Positions 32,786 through 40,558 of a stretch of 61,696 nt of DNA are shown here, piece by piece. Where the stretch lies: positions 1-61,696 of the forward strand of contig JAUMXH010000012.1 of NCBI GenBank assembly GCA_030529225.1, written 5' to 3'. This stretch comes from Bacillota bacterium. Lineage in GTDB: Bacteria > Bacillota > Clostridia > Peptostreptococcales > Acidaminobacteraceae. The position numbers were made by a program, and so were the translations under genes. Each line of letters opens with the position of its first letter. Within the stretch, counting starts at the first letter, position 1. Under the pieces are notes generated by a model that saw only the letters and a program-made list of their open reading frames with translations, made no database searches and had not been told where the DNA came from.

Positions 32786-32919
32786 AGAGACAAAATCAGA
32801 AAAAGCAAAACTAAAAAAACATACGGTGCCGGCAAGAATGAAGATGCAGCTTGATGAAATGATAAAGTATGGGAAAAGTGATATAATGGGGTGGATGAGA
32901 AATTGATAAGTTAAAATTG
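32786..32919. repeat. Diverged repeat, copy 1: VirD4-gene 3' end plus promoter
   Basis: Matches 33693-33822 with scattered changes: it covers the end of the coupling-protein gene (reading EKAKLKKHTVPARMKMQLDE) and the following promoter-like TGATATAAT (32879-32887). The DUF4275 gene follows this copy and the arsenic region follows the other. Confidence 0.6.
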
Positions 32920-32933
32920 TGAGAGGACTTACT

Positions 32934-33293
32934 ATGAATTTTGAAAAAGAGTGGATATATCATTTTGCAAACCATGTATCAAAATCACTTTTGAGAAAAA
33001 AAGTGATAGGAAGGGGCAATTTTCTTTGGCACATTTTTTCGTGGAAGATTATTGATAAAGATAAGTATTTGATGGGAGATAGTGCAAGAAAAGAATTTGA
33101 TAAAGTTGATAAATCTGAAGCCAAATACTTTTCATTATGGGAAGATAACCCATCTCTTAAATTGCTTGAGAAAGAAATGAATTCCGAATATATAGATAAA
33201 TTTAGCGAAATGTATGTAGTAGCCTCCGATTGGTCATGGACATATATGAAGACGCATGAGGAAGACTGCGGACCATATTTTTACAGGCCGTGA
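32934..33293 (+). CDS. DUF4275 family protein
   Basis: 119 residues from ATG 32934, with GAGAGGAC upstream. Family features: GRGNFLWHIFSWK near 28-40, MGDSARKEFD near 50-59, then DWSWTYMKTHEEDCGPYFYRP at the C-terminus. DUF4275 proteins are small, cytoplasmic and of unknown function, often found singly in mobile regions and sometimes in toxin-immunity clusters. Its promoter (extended -10 TGATATAAT) is in the repeat just upstream. Confidence 0.75.
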   Translation: MNFEKEWIYHFANHVSKSLLRKKVIGRGNFLWHIFSWKIIDKDKYLMGDSARKEFDKVDKSEAKYFSLWEDNPSLKLLEKEMNSEYIDKFSEMYVVASDWSWTYMKTHEEDCGPYFYRP

Positions 33294-33336
33294 TGTTTGC
33301 AAGTCCCGTTTTGCGCACTAAAACAATGAAAAAACA

Positions 33337-33380
33337 CCGGGAGGGGCAGTTTTTACATAGCAAGAAAATGCTGCAAAAGG
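33337..33380. repeat. 44-bp perfect direct repeat, left copy
   Basis: Bases 33337-33380 are identical to 37873-37916; both begin CCGGGAGGGGCAGT and end ATGCTGCAAAAGG. In each copy one frame ends PGGAVFT at a stop. The left copy is joined directly to the coupling-protein remnant. The pair brackets about 4.5 kb with the arsenic operon. Confidence 0.9.
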
Positions 33381-33381
33381 G

Positions 33382-33759
33382 GCTATTAGGTGGTATAGTG
33401 GGAACAGGCTTAAAGAACTGTCTGAGAATTTAGGTAAAGAAACTATCGACCTTTACAATACTTCAGAAACAAGGAGCAATCAAAAGAGTTCCGGATTAAA
33501 TTATCAAAAGACCGGGAAAGAGCTGATGAGTCAAGATGAGATTGCAGTTATGGACGGTGGGAAATGTATCTTTCAGCTTCGTGGTGTTCGCCCTTTCTTA
33601 TCGGATAAATTCGACATCACAAAGCATAAAAATTATAAGCTCTTAGAGGACTACGACAAGAGAAATTTCTTTGATATTCAGAAGTATCTTGCCACAAGAG
33701 AAAAAGCAAAATTAAGAAAGAATACAGTGGTTACAAGAATGAATATTCAACTTGATTAA
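33382..33759 (+). pseudogene. 3' remnant of a VirD4/TraG-type coupling protein
   Basis: Frame without a start reading RWYSGNRLKELSENLG, then LNYQKTGKELMSQDEIAVMD, GGKCIFQLRGVRPFLSDKFD and ITKHKNYKLLEDYDKRNFFD. This is the C-terminal end of VirD4-type type IV secretion ATPases of Bacillota integrative conjugative elements. The Walker motifs and all upstream sequence are gone. It shows that a conjugative element once occupied the locus. Confidence 0.8.
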
Positions 33760-33822
33760 ATGACAAAATATGGGAAAAATGATATAATGAAGTGAACGAG
33801 AAATTGACAAATTAGAAGTTGT
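33693..33822. repeat. Diverged repeat, copy 2
   Basis: Corresponds to 32786-32919. Contains the VirD4 3' end and TGATATAAT (33780-33788). The two copies indicate duplication and later divergence of the conjugative-element gene end. Confidence 0.6.
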
Positions 33823-33843
33823 TTTGATGAAAATTTATAGTGG

Positions 33844-33876
33844 AACATCTGTCAGAAATGGTAGATGTTTTTCTTT
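33844..33876 (+). terminator. Terminator-like hairpin before the arsenic operon
   Basis: AACATCT (33844-33850) pairs with AGATGTT (33863-33869), followed by TTTTCTTTT. It would insulate the arsenic promoter from upstream reading. Confidence 0.6.
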
Positions 33877-33945
33877 TGGATTGGATTGTTTCGGAACTAA
33901 GTGTGATGGGAATTTTCTGAACAATAATAAGAGTAAAAATAAACA

Positions 33946-33998
33946 TTGACATCAATCTATGTATAGTGTACAATACTAAACATAGACAACTATCTATG
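33946..33998 (+). promoter_or_regulatory. arsR promoter and operator
   Basis: -35 TTGACA (33946-33951), 17-base spacer, -10 TACAAT (33969-33974): near-consensus. The dyad CATAGA-n6-TCTATG (33981-33998) overlaps the start of the transcript, and a second half-palindrome CTATGTATAG (33957-33966) lies in the spacer. This is the form of ArsR/SmtB operators, so ArsR should repress its own operon until arsenite binds. Confidence 0.85.
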
Positions 33999-34010
33999 CA
34001 AGGAGAAAAT

Positions 34011-34307
34011 ATGAATACAATAGACGTAGCATTAATTTGTAAAGCTCTGGGAGATAGTAACAGATTGCAGATTATCCAAATGCTCTCAGATGGGGAAAAA
34101 TGCGGTTGTAAACTATTGGAGGCATTTGAAATTACACAGCCAACACTATCTCATCATATGAAAATTTTAAATGAATGTGGATTGGTGAATTACCGGAAAG
34201 AAGGTAGATGGCATCATTATTCCTTGAATTGTGAGACCTTGAATACTTTTAAAACTTTTGTTGAAGGATTATCTTGCTACAAAGAAGAAAGCGGGTGCAG
34301 TCAATGA
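34011..34307 (+). CDS. arsR: ArsR-family arsenic-responsive repressor
   Basis: 98 residues. Winged helix with recognition helix ITQPTLSHHMKIL near 41-53. The metal site of ArsR proteins is CxC in the helix before it: here C31-G-C33 in GEKCGCKLL; C10 and the tail CYKEESGCSQ add further thiols. It represses the operon and releases DNA on binding As(III). The stop overlaps the next ATG (ATGA). ATG 34011 follows AAGGAGAAA. Confidence 0.93.
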   Translation: MNTIDVALICKALGDSNRLQIIQMLSDGEKCGCKLLEAFEITQPTLSHHMKILNECGLVNYRKEGRWHHYSLNCETLNTFKTFVEGLSCYKEESGCSQ

Positions 34308-35305
34308 TGATTTGGGATTTTATTCAAAACCAGATTCTGGGAATGAAGTGGATGAATACACTAATTGGAAATCTATTAGAGAAAGCGGGCGTTGATACTT
34401 CAGGCAGAATGGGGGGAAGTGTACAGTTTTTCCTATATGATGTTTTGAAGATTACGATACTACTTTGCATCTTGATTTTTATGATTTCATATATTCAAAG
34501 CTACTTTCCACCAGAGCGAAGCAAGAAGCTTATGGGGCGTTTTCATGGAGTGTGGGCAAACTGTATTGCGGCATTGCTTGGCACAGTGACACCATTTTGT
34601 TCCTGCTCGTCTATTCCACTTTTTATCGGATTTACCAGTGCGGGGCTTCCATTAGGTGTGACATTTTCCTTTTTGATTTCATCGCCAATGGTAGACTTAG
34701 GGAGCCTTATTTTACTGATGAGTATCTTTGGTTCTAAAGTTGCTATCGCATATGTGATTTTAGGGCTTGTTATTGCGGTGATAGGTGGAACGATTATTGA
34801 AAAACTGGATTTAGAAAATGAAGTGGAAGAGTTTGTTCGAAAAGCGAATGCAGTCGATATCGATATGGATGAACCGACGCAAAAAGAAAGGATTTCTTTG
34901 GCAAAACAACAAGTTATAGACACATTTAAGAAAGTATTTCCCTATATTTTGATTGGCGTTGGAATAGGAGCTGTTATTCATAATTGGATTCCAAAGAGTT
35001 GGGTAGAAAAGATCCTTGGCAGTAATAATCCATTTGGTATAATTCTGGCAACGCTGGTTGGTATTCCTATGTATGCAGATATTTTTGGTACGATACCGGT
35101 AGCAGAGGCACTACTTGCAAAAGGTGCACAGCTTGGAACAATTTTAAGCTTTATGATGGGTGTAACTACACTTTCCTTACCGTCAATGATTATGCTTAGA
35201 AAAGCAGTAAAACCGAAGTTAATCGGGATTTTTATTGTTATATGTACTGTTGGAATTGTTATTGTAGGCTATTTCTTTAATAAAATTCAGTATCTATTAG
35301 TTTAG
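34304..35305 (+). CDS. arsP: ArsP-type permease
   Basis: 333 residues, about eight membrane segments with a charged central loop (ENEVEEFVRKANAVDIDMDE). The motif TPFCSCSSIPLFIGF (about 99-113) is the family hallmark; cysteines there bind the substrate. ArsP exports trivalent organoarsenicals and is found in place of, or beside, ArsB. With arsR, a thioredoxin-like protein and arsC around it, arsenic export is very likely. ATG 34304 overlaps the arsR stop. Confidence 0.9.
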   Translation: MMIWDFIQNQILGMKWMNTLIGNLLEKAGVDTSGRMGGSVQFFLYDVLKITILLCILIFMISYIQSYFPPERSKKLMGRFHGVWANCIAALLGTVTPFCSCSSIPLFIGFTSAGLPLGVTFSFLISSPMVDLGSLILLMSIFGSKVAIAYVILGLVIAVIGGTIIEKLDLENEVEEFVRKANAVDIDMDEPTQKERISLAKQQVIDTFKKVFPYILIGVGIGAVIHNWIPKSWVEKILGSNNPFGIILATLVGIPMYADIFGTIPVAEALLAKGAQLGTILSFMMGVTTLSLPSMIMLRKAVKPKLIGIFIVICTVGIVIVGYFFNKIQYLLV

Positions 35306-35336
35306 AAAAATATAAGAAAAAAGGGAGATTGAAATT

Positions 35337-35699
35337 ATGAGCTTATTTAGAAAGAAAAAAGAGGAAAAGGAAATGGTTAAGGAACAATCTAGCTGCTGTG
35401 GAGGAACTTGTAATGAAGAAAGTGTTGAGGAAGCGAAGGAAACTCTTTCATCTGGAGCAAGTGTCAAAGTTCTTGGTGGCGGTTGTGATAAATGCAATGC
35501 ATTGGAGAAGAATGTGAAAGAAGCACTTAGCGAACTTGGCATGACGGATGAAATTGATCATGTTGCTGATTTTGGTCAGATTGCAGCAATGGGAGTTATG
35601 AGCACACCTGCTCTGGTTATTGATGATAAAGTTGTTTCAATGGGGAAAGTATTAAGCAAGGATGAAGTGATAAAGGCATTAAAGAAAATAAGGGGATAG
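35337..35699 (+). CDS. Thioredoxin-like small redox protein
   Basis: 120 residues. N-terminal tail with Cys-rich SSCCGGTCNEE, then a thioredoxin fold with active site GGGCDKCNAL near 48-57, and the cis-Pro loop VMSTPALVID near 87-96. This family (TM0996/redox-active disulfide protein 2) often stands next to ArsP-type permeases. It may reduce the arsenate reductase that follows. RBS AAAGGGAG. Confidence 0.88.
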   Translation: MSLFRKKKEEKEMVKEQSSCCGGTCNEESVEEAKETLSSGASVKVLGGGCDKCNALEKNVKEALSELGMTDEIDHVADFGQIAAMGVMSTPALVIDDKVVSMGKVLSKDEVIKALKKIRG

Positions 35700-35701
35700 G
35701 T

Positions 35702-36091
35702 ATGAAGAAAGTAGCGTTCATTTGTGTCCATAATTCACGCAGAAGTCAGATTGCAGAAGCATTGGGAAAGCATTTTGCATCCGATGTATTTGAAAATTAT
35801 TCTGCCGGAACGGAAACAAAGCCACAAATCAATCAGGATGCAGTTCGTATTATGAAAGAAATGTATGGTATCGATATGGAGAAAGCACAGTATTCAAAGC
35901 TAATTTTGGATATACCAGAGCCGGATATTGTTATTTCTATGGGATGTAATGTTGGATGTCCTTTCATTGGAAGACCATTTGATGATAACTGGGGATTGGA
36001 TGATCCGACTGGAAAATCAGATGAAGAATTCACTGAAATAACCAGCCGGATAGAACCTAAAATAAAGAATTTGATAGATAGAATGAAATAG
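35702..36091 (+). CDS. arsC: Arsenate reductase, thioredoxin-coupled (LMW-PTP fold)
   Basis: 129 residues. Reduces arsenate to arsenite. P-loop C8-V-H-N-S-R-R14-S (CX5R), plus the second and third redox cysteines C82 and C86 in MGCNVGCPF, giving the three-Cys relay known from S. aureus ArsC, and the DDPTGKSDEEF loop. It needs thioredoxin, for which the previous gene is a candidate. Arsenite itself would need an exporter; ArsP is the only transporter here. Confidence 0.93.
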   Translation: MKKVAFICVHNSRRSQIAEALGKHFASDVFENYSAGTETKPQINQDAVRIMKEMYGIDMEKAQYSKLILDIPEPDIVISMGCNVGCPFIGRPFDDNWGLDDPTGKSDEEFTEITSRIEPKIKNLIDRMK

Positions 36092-36139
36092 ACAACTCCC
36101 AGTTTGTCGCAGTAAAACAACTAAGTAAAACCACTAAGA

Positions 36140-36174
36140 GGAAGTAAAAGCAAATAGCCGATACTTCCCTTTTT
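36140..36174 (+). terminator. Terminator of the arsenic operon
   Basis: GGAAGTA (36140-36146) pairs with TACTTCC (36162-36168), followed by CTTTTT. The loop is 15 bases. Confidence 0.7.
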
Positions 36175-36199
36175 AATGCTTAAAAATAAGGAGGATACG

Positions 36200-36370
36200 A
36201 TGAGAATAAGGAACAGATCCGCCCACTATATCGGTGGAAATAATCAGAATACGAAAGGATAAGGAAATGGACAAAGAAAAAATGATTAACATCAATGCCG
36301 GTCTTTTGGAAGAGCCGATGTGATTAGCTTTGATGATGATTATGGAAAGGAAGAAGATGAGCGAAATTAA
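36200..36370 (+). pseudogene. Small conjugative-element genes, one frameshifted
   Basis: 36200-36262 (AAGGAGGATACG upstream) encodes a 20-residue peptide. 36267-36323 encodes MDKEKMININAGLLEEPM then stops; a shifted frame continues DVISFDDDYGKEEDERN to 36370, so the gene is broken by a small deletion or shift. Such acidic small proteins occur in conjugative elements; the function is unknown. Confidence 0.5.
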
Positions 36371-36773
36371 GTTAAAAGATGAAAATGCAATGAATGGACT
36401 TTATGATGAAATAAAGACCTTAGTCATTCATTCAAGAAACCACATTGTAACGGAAATAAATTCGACATTACTCCAAACTTATTGGGAGATTGGCAAGAGG
36501 ATCGTTACGAATGAGCAAAATCATTCTGAAAGAGCAGAATATGGAAGAGCTTTACTGAAAGGTTTATCTAAGATGCTGACTAAAGAATTTGGGCGTGGAT
36601 TTTCAGTTTCCAATCTACAATTTATGAGGAGATTTTACCAAGAATATGAAATTCAACAGACGCTGTCTGTTAAATTAAGCTGGTCACATTACAGTGAGTT
36701 ATTATCAATTTCTGATGGAAACATCTACTTTTTTTTAGTCAGGATGCTGAGTGATGAAGAAGAAAGCAGATGA
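36357..36773 (+). pseudogene. Truncated DUF1016 (YhcG-like) N-terminal domain
   Basis: 138 residues from ATG 36357 (AAAGGAAGAAG upstream). The N-terminal winged helix of DUF1016 is intact (TYWEIGKRIVTNEQN, RAEYGRALLKGLSKMLTKEF, SVSNLQFMRRFYQEY), but the frame ends after LSWSHYSELLSISDG. The PDDEXK nuclease half of the family (normally about 340 residues) is missing. It is therefore a fragment, although the remaining domain could still be made. Confidence 0.75.
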
Positions 36774-36812
36774 AAACAAGAGAATGAAATCGTTATCAAT
36801 TACTAATCATAC

Positions 36813-36841
36813 TTGACAAATGATAGGTTTTGTTTTAGAGT
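36813..36841 (+). promoter_or_regulatory. Candidate promoter of the exported protein gene
   Basis: -35 TTGACA (36813-36818), 17-base spacer, -10 TAGAGT (36836-36841). The -10 is weak. The gene starts 82 bases later. Confidence 0.45.
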
Positions 36842-36923
36842 GAAAGTGACAAGCTTACAAAGTAATTGCGTATGTTTTCGTTAGCCGACTTTTATTCTCG
36901 AGAGTGAAGAGGAGGTGTGAAGT

Positions 36924-37739
36924 ATGAGTAAAAAACTTATCGTGTGCTTGTTCTCTTTGTTATTTCTATTGTTTTCTCAAACTCAAAAGGTTTTGCGGGC
37001 TGATGAAGTTCAGAACCTCGGCGAGTTTTCCAATCTTTCTTTGCCCGGATTCGTGTATGAGGAAATGGTCGATTTTAGAAAACAATCTACTGTTCCTATT
37101 GAACTGAAGAATGCGAGCCTGAAAATAGGCGAAAAAGTTATCCTTAGCGGTGATTTAGTCTACGATAACAAGACTCACCCCTTGCTCCTATCGGGGGATT
37201 TGTATCCGTTCGATGCCGGAATTTATGAAAACAACTTGGTCTTGGGAGACTTGAAAGCGAGTGATGACAGATTTGAGGTCATAAACTTTAGAGTCTATGG
37301 ACAAACGGATGAGAACGACTTATTGCCTTCCAATCAGAATTTATTAAACGAAGCAACTTTATCTCTGGCAATCAAGGATTTGGAAAGTGGGAAGGTAATT
37401 TTTATCCAGTCCCGAGTAGAAAAGGAATGTTTCGATTCTTTGTTCTCCAAGTCAAGCAACTTTGTGCAAGAGCTCAACCTGGATGAAAGAAGCAAGAGCA
37501 AAAAGTTGTTGGAGCTCTTTATGTACGAGAAGCCGGAAGGGGGTTCTTCCGAATCATCGAGCAGTGCAGAATCTCACGGCGTGGACGCTTCCTTCGGTTC
37601 CGGCGAAGGTGCATCTCAAGAGGAATCTTCAATCAGTAAAATTCCCGCGCCAAAAGGACTTGCGAATGAAAAGACATATTTTGGTTTGAGTACCCTCATC
37701 CTTCGCTCTCTTTGTGTTATTTTTGGGGTGAAGTTCTAA
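36924..37739 (+). CDS. Exported protein, unrecognised
   Basis: 271 residues. Signal peptide 1-26 (MSKKLIVCLFSLLFLLFSQT then a polar end), a beta-rich body of about 170 residues (IELKNASLKIGEKVILSGDL, LYPFDAGIYENNLVLGDLKA), a low-complexity serine/glutamate linker (about 206-240) and a hydrophobic C-terminal end (LSTLILRSLCVIFGVKF) that may anchor it in the membrane. Such layouts occur in surface proteins of conjugative elements. RBS GAGGAGGTG. No family recognised. Confidence 0.65.
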   Translation: MSKKLIVCLFSLLFLLFSQTQKVLRADEVQNLGEFSNLSLPGFVYEEMVDFRKQSTVPIELKNASLKIGEKVILSGDLVYDNKTHPLLLSGDLYPFDAGIYENNLVLGDLKASDDRFEVINFRVYGQTDENDLLPSNQNLLNEATLSLAIKDLESGKVIFIQSRVEKECFDSLFSKSSNFVQELNLDERSKSKKLLELFMYEKPEGGSSESSSSAESHGVDASFGSGEGASQEESSISKIPAPKGLANEKTYFGLSTLILRSLCVIFGVKF

Positions 37740-37963
37740 CGGAAACGCAAATGAGCACCTTGGAACGAAGTTGCAAGGCGTGAAAGAGTCGATGCTAAGA
37801 TTTAGCACCGATGTGATGCACACGATGAAGAAGAATCATGTAATTCCCCTGCTGAAAGGGAATAAAGCTGCTCCGGGAGGGGCAGTTTTTACATAGCAAG
37901 AAAATGCTGCAAAAGGCACTTCAAGCTGCAAAAGACTTTGACGAAAGCGAAATTCCGTATTAA
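37740..37963 (+). pseudogene. Conjugative-element remnants with 44-bp repeat, right copy
   Basis: A frame without start reads GTKLQGVKESMLRFSTDVMH, then TMKKNHVIPLLKGNKAAPGG and AVFT before a stop at 37894. A second frame through the repeat reads REGQFLHSKKMLQKALQAAK, then DFDESEIPY to 37963. The 44-bp repeat is at 37873-37916. These are ends of genes I do not recognise. Confidence 0.5.
37873..37916. repeat. 44-bp perfect direct repeat, right copy
   Basis: Identical to 33337-33380. Beyond the repeat the sequences differ at once (C here, G there). Confidence 0.9.
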
Positions 37964-38011
37964 AATAGGCATGATAGAAAACAGTTTTCGGCTTGCAAAG
38001 GAGGCGCGGGA

Positions 38012-39919
38012 ATGAAAAAAATGTTGGCCCTGTTTCTGATTGCGATCCTCGTTTTGGCGGGTTGCAGATCCGGGAAAGACGAGATTCGCATGGATGGGAT
38101 GAAGGACGGAGTCTACGAGACGACTGCGGACGGACATGAAGGAAAAATCAAGGTAGCGACGACCGTACAGGACGGGAAGCTCGCAAAGATAGAGGTTTTG
38201 GAGAGCATGGAGTCGGACGATATCGGAAAGCCGGCGATGGAGATTCTCAGAACAAAGATCGTGGAAAAGCAGACTTTGTCAGTGGATGCGGTGACCGGGG
38301 CGACCTTCAGCAGCAATGCCCTCAAGGAAGCCGTGAAACTCGCGATTTTAGAGGCGAAGGGGGATCTTGAGGGATTCAACAAGGAAGTCGACAAAGAGGC
38401 GGGCGAAGCGATTGAAAAGACTGCGGATGTCGTAGTAATCGGAGGTGGCGGTGCAGGTCTTTCGGCGTCGGTCGCGGCGGCCGAGAACGGCAGCAAGGTC
38501 ATTTTGATTGAAAAGACCCCGATTTTGGGTGGAAACACCGTCAGGGCCGGCGGCGCTTACAACGCAGTCGATCCCGAAGGGCAGAAGAAGCTCGAGGCGG
38601 CAAACGAGGCAGCGATGGCTTCGGTGGAGGACTTGCTGAAAGAAGAAGAGAAATCGGAGCTTCACAAGAAGTGGAAGGAACAGTTGAAAATAGACCTGGA
38701 AGAGTACAGGAAGGGCGGGCAGCAGCATCTGTTTGATTCCGTTGCCCTACACATCCTGCAAACCTACAAAGGCGGGGACTACGAAGGAAACCTGGAACTG
38801 ATTGAAAAATTGGTTCAAAACTCGCTTCCGACCCTTAAATGGCTGGAATCCAACGGCATGATCTGGAAGGAAGAGATCGCGACCGTTCCGGGCGGTCTGT
38901 GGCCGAGGGCGCACATTCCTAAGAATGCGGCGGGCGGAGACTTTATCGCGACCAATCAGGCGAAGGCCGAAGAACTCGGCGTGGAGCTGATGATGAGTTG
39001 CACCGGAAAAGAGCTGATTATGAAGGACGGCAGAGTCGTGGGTGTCCTTGCCGAACTGGAGGACGGAACGAAGGTGACCCTGCACGCGAACAAGGCGGTC
39101 ATCATTGCGAGCGGCGGATTTGCAGGCAACAAGGAAATGCGCCAACACTACGACCCGAGCCTTCTTGAAGATTTGGGGACGACCAACTCACCGGCAATCA
39201 TGGGCGACGGGATTGTGATGGCGGAGAAAGTTGGCGCCAAGCTTGTCGGCATGGAATTTATCCAGTGCCTCCCTTGGGGAACCCCGAAGACCGGCAGCCT
39301 GAACGGCTGGATGGGCGGAATCGGCGTGGAATACTACTACCAGGTGAACTCGGACGGCAAGCGATTTATGGCGGAAGACGGCAGAAGAGATGTGATGACA
39401 AAGGCCCTCCTGGAGCAGAAGGGCGCGCTCAGCTATGTCATCACCGACACGAATCGGGAATCCGAACACTCCGAGGTCAACTTGTGGGGTGACAATATTG
39501 AAGAACTCGTGAAGAGCGGCAAGGTATTCCGCGCCGACAGCATCGAGGAACTCGCAAAGCAAATCAAGGTGGATCCGAAGGTTTTGCAGGAGACGCATGA
39601 AGCCTTCAACGCCTCTGTGGAATCCGGCGTGGATGCGGAATTCGGCAGAAAACTCTTTGGAGATAAGATTGACAAGGCGCCGTTCTACGCTTCACCGAGG
39701 ATGCCTACCGTGCACCACACCATGGGCGGAATCCAAATCGATCTGCAGGCGAGGGTGCTGGATAAGGACGGCAAGGTCATTCCGGGACTCTATGCGGCAG
39801 GCGAGGTGACCGGCGGAATTCACGGAAAGAACAGGCTCGGCGGAAACGCTCTGGTAGATGTGCACTTGTTCGGGCGCGAGGCCGGCAAGAACGCAGCGAA
39901 TGAGGAGCCGCAAAAATAG
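38012..39919 (+). CDS. Flavin-dependent fumarate/urocanate reductase-type lipoprotein
   Basis: 635 residues. Lipoprotein signal with lipobox LAGC (Cys18). Residues about 30-115 are an FMN_bind domain; DAVTGAT (92-98) is the ApbE flavinylation motif, so T98 should carry covalent FMN. FAD domain from about 137: VVIGGGGAGLSA (141-152), then ILGGNTVRAGGAYN. The active-site region shows TVHHTMGGI and the end GRLGGNALVDVHLFGREAGK-like block typical of flavocytochrome c reductases. It likely reduces an alkene acid outside the membrane as an electron sink in anaerobic respiration. Substrate cannot be read from sequence. RBS AAAGGAGGCG. Confidence 0.88.
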   Translation: MKKMLALFLIAILVLAGCRSGKDEIRMDGMKDGVYETTADGHEGKIKVATTVQDGKLAKIEVLESMESDDIGKPAMEILRTKIVEKQTLSVDAVTGATFSSNALKEAVKLAILEAKGDLEGFNKEVDKEAGEAIEKTADVVVIGGGGAGLSASVAAAENGSKVILIEKTPILGGNTVRAGGAYNAVDPEGQKKLEAANEAAMASVEDLLKEEEKSELHKKWKEQLKIDLEEYRKGGQQHLFDSVALHILQTYKGGDYEGNLELIEKLVQNSLPTLKWLESNGMIWKEEIATVPGGLWPRAHIPKNAAGGDFIATNQAKAEELGVELMMSCTGKELIMKDGRVVGVLAELEDGTKVTLHANKAVIIASGGFAGNKEMRQHYDPSLLEDLGTTNSPAIMGDGIVMAEKVGAKLVGMEFIQCLPWGTPKTGSLNGWMGGIGVEYYYQVNSDGKRFMAEDGRRDVMTKALLEQKGALSYVITDTNRESEHSEVNLWGDNIEELVKSGKVFRADSIEELAKQIKVDPKVLQETHEAFNASVESGVDAEFGRKLFGDKIDKAPFYASPRMPTVHHTMGGIQIDLQARVLDKDGKVIPGLYAAGEVTGGIHGKNRLGGNALVDVHLFGREAGKNAANEEPQK

Positions 39920-39959
39920 CCGGTAGCGAGGCGCGGACAAGAATCCGCTTGAAGATGAG

Positions 39960-39991
39960 GACCTGCTTTCCTTGTGTAAGCAGGTCTTTTT
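39960..39991 (+). terminator. Terminator after the reductase gene
   Basis: GACCTGCTT (39960-39968) pairs with AAGCAGGTC (39978-39986) and is followed by TTTTT. Confidence 0.88.
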
Positions 39992-40047
39992 CGGGTATAT
40001 ATAAAAGATTGAAACTGCTGTTTGTCGGAATGAAAAGGGAGATTGAG

Positions 40048-40521
40048 ATGCAGAAAAAGAAGCTATTGTTCGTCTGTTTGGGAAACATTTGTCGTTCGCC
40101 GCTCGCCCATGCGGTGTTTGAAAGCAAGGTCAGGGAAAGCGGTTTGGAAGACAGGTTTGAGATTGAATCCTGCGGCATCGGCGATTGGCATGTGGGCGAG
40201 ATGCCCGATGAGAGGATGATTGCGGAGGCTAAAAAACACGGGATTGTGATGGATCATCCGGGCAGAACCCTGCAGGAGACGGATGTGGAATACTATGACC
40301 TGATTCTTCCGATGGACACCGCCAACAAGAAGGACCTCCTGTCTCACGCGACGGAGGAGCAGGCGGAAAAAATTCAGCTGTTCCGAACCTTTGACCCGGA
40401 GACCGAGGACGAATTTGCGGAAGTTCCGGATCCTTACTACGGCGGGCCCGAGGGCTTCACCCACGTTTATGAAATCGTGGACAGAACCTGTGATGTCCTG
40501 CTGGAATACCTGACAAAGTAG
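40048..40521 (+). CDS. Low-molecular-weight protein-tyrosine phosphatase
   Basis: 157 residues from ATG 40048 (AAAAGGGAGATTG upstream). P-loop C10-LGNIC-R16-S near the start and the acid loop VPDPYYGGPEGF near 122-133 with its DP motif are standard. It dephosphorylates Tyr or Arg phosphate (YwlE-like enzymes act on Arg); which of these cannot be told here. It follows a terminator and lies 37 bases before the ABC-F gene. Confidence 0.92.
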   Translation: MQKKKLLFVCLGNICRSPLAHAVFESKVRESGLEDRFEIESCGIGDWHVGEMPDERMIAEAKKHGIVMDHPGRTLQETDVEYYDLILPMDTANKKDLLSHATEEQAEKIQLFRTFDPETEDEFAEVPDPYYGGPEGFTHVYEIVDRTCDVLLEYLTK

Positions 40522-40558
40522 GGAATGACGAGCGATTGAGTGAAAAAATGGAGAAACT

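Noticed and set aside
39949..40047. Upstream start for the phosphatase gene
   Set aside because: The extra segment contains the terminator at 39960-39991; ATG 40048 has a good ribosome site and begins the family's normal N-terminus.
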